From positions 25,856,568 through 25,920,567 of the forward strand of contig OZ022245.1 in NCBI GenBank assembly GCA_963978895.1: a DNA stretch of 64,000 nucleotides, written 5' to 3'. Position numbers and translations under genes: made by a program. The DNA is from Erpobdella octoculata (lineage: Eukaryota; Annelida; Clitellata; Hirudinida; Erpobdellidae). The notes under the pieces were generated by a model. It was given only the letters and a program-made list of their open reading frames with translations, was not told the origin of the DNA and searched no databases. Below, piece after piece: positions 63,672 through 64,000 of this stretch (its first letter is position 1; the number at the start of each line of letters is the position of its first letter).

Positions 63672-64000
63672 GTTAAAACGTCCGAACAGTACTCGGCCAG
63701 TATTCAGTCAGTATTCGTTCAGTATTCGGTTAGTATTCAGTATTCGACCTTTTTAGGTCAGTATTCGGTCAATATTTGGTCAGTATTCGATCATTGTTTG
63801 GTTAGTATTTGGTCAATATTTGGTCAGTATTCGACCATTGTTTGGTTAGTATTTGGTCAATATTTGGTCAGTATTCGATAATTGTTTGGTTAGTATTCGG
63901 TTAATATTTGGTGAGTATTCGACCCTTGTTTGGTTAGTATTCGGTCAATATTTGGTCAGTATTCGATCATTGTTAGGTTAGTATTTGGTCAATATTTGGT
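63672..64000. repeat. 11-bp minisatellite arranged as 44-bp higher-order units
   Basis: Subunits such as GGTCAGTATTC, GATCATTGTTT, GGTTAGTATTT and GGTCAATATTT cycle in fixed order, making 44-bp units that continue past the right edge. The array lies in the intron after the fourth sodium-channel exon. Confidence 0.9.

Overview
The window is animal nuclear DNA. It holds spliced genes with GT-AG introns (plus one GC-AG intron and one AT-AC intron), AT-rich non-coding DNA, and a very heavy load of microsatellites and minisatellites. TTAGGG-type telomere-like repeats, fairly short introns and gene products typical of bilaterians suggest an invertebrate, perhaps a lophotrochozoan such as an annelid or mollusc. 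That taxonomic placement is inference.

Layout. (1) 65-6627, minus strand: 5' part of an apoptosis signal-regulating kinase (MAP3K5/MAP3K15, ASK family), running off the left edge. (2) 8959-11546, plus: PSMG2 (proteasome assembly chaperone 2), complete in seven exons. (3) 11650-12410, minus: NTMT1 (alpha-N-terminal methyltransferase), two exons, convergent with PSMG2. (4) 12959-22853: a 10-kb block of composite repeats lying in both orientations. An intronless leucine-rich-repeat ORF (16850-18526, minus) and LTR-like debris sit between inverted copies. (5) 22934-23552, plus: VMA21 (V-ATPase assembly factor), three exons. (6) 24595-24680: interstitial TTAGGG repeats between inverted flanks. (7) 24812-27207, plus: MTHFD2 (mitochondrial folate enzyme), seven exons. 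(8) 27437-29446, minus: a chimeric transposase-derived gene in which a CENP-B/Tigger-type DNA-binding exon splices in frame to a piggyBac-derived exon whose catalytic core is degraded. (9) 30972-36366, plus: canonical nuclear poly(A) polymerase (PAPOLA family); only the first exon is not identified. (10) 36367-57051: about 20 kb with no gene I can support, dominated by simple repeats. (11) 57052 to beyond the right edge, plus: 5' end of a voltage-gated sodium channel alpha subunit, with four exons visible and a U12-type AT-AC intron between the third and fourth.

The genes are unrelated housekeeping, signalling and neuronal genes, as expected of an animal chromosome. There is no operon or pathway cluster. 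The most unusual items are the CENP-B/piggyBac chimera, the inverted composite-repeat block around an intronless LRR gene, and the sodium-channel U12 intron. All exon boundaries were read by eye from splice consensus, reading-frame continuity and remembered protein family conservation; no alignment was run.
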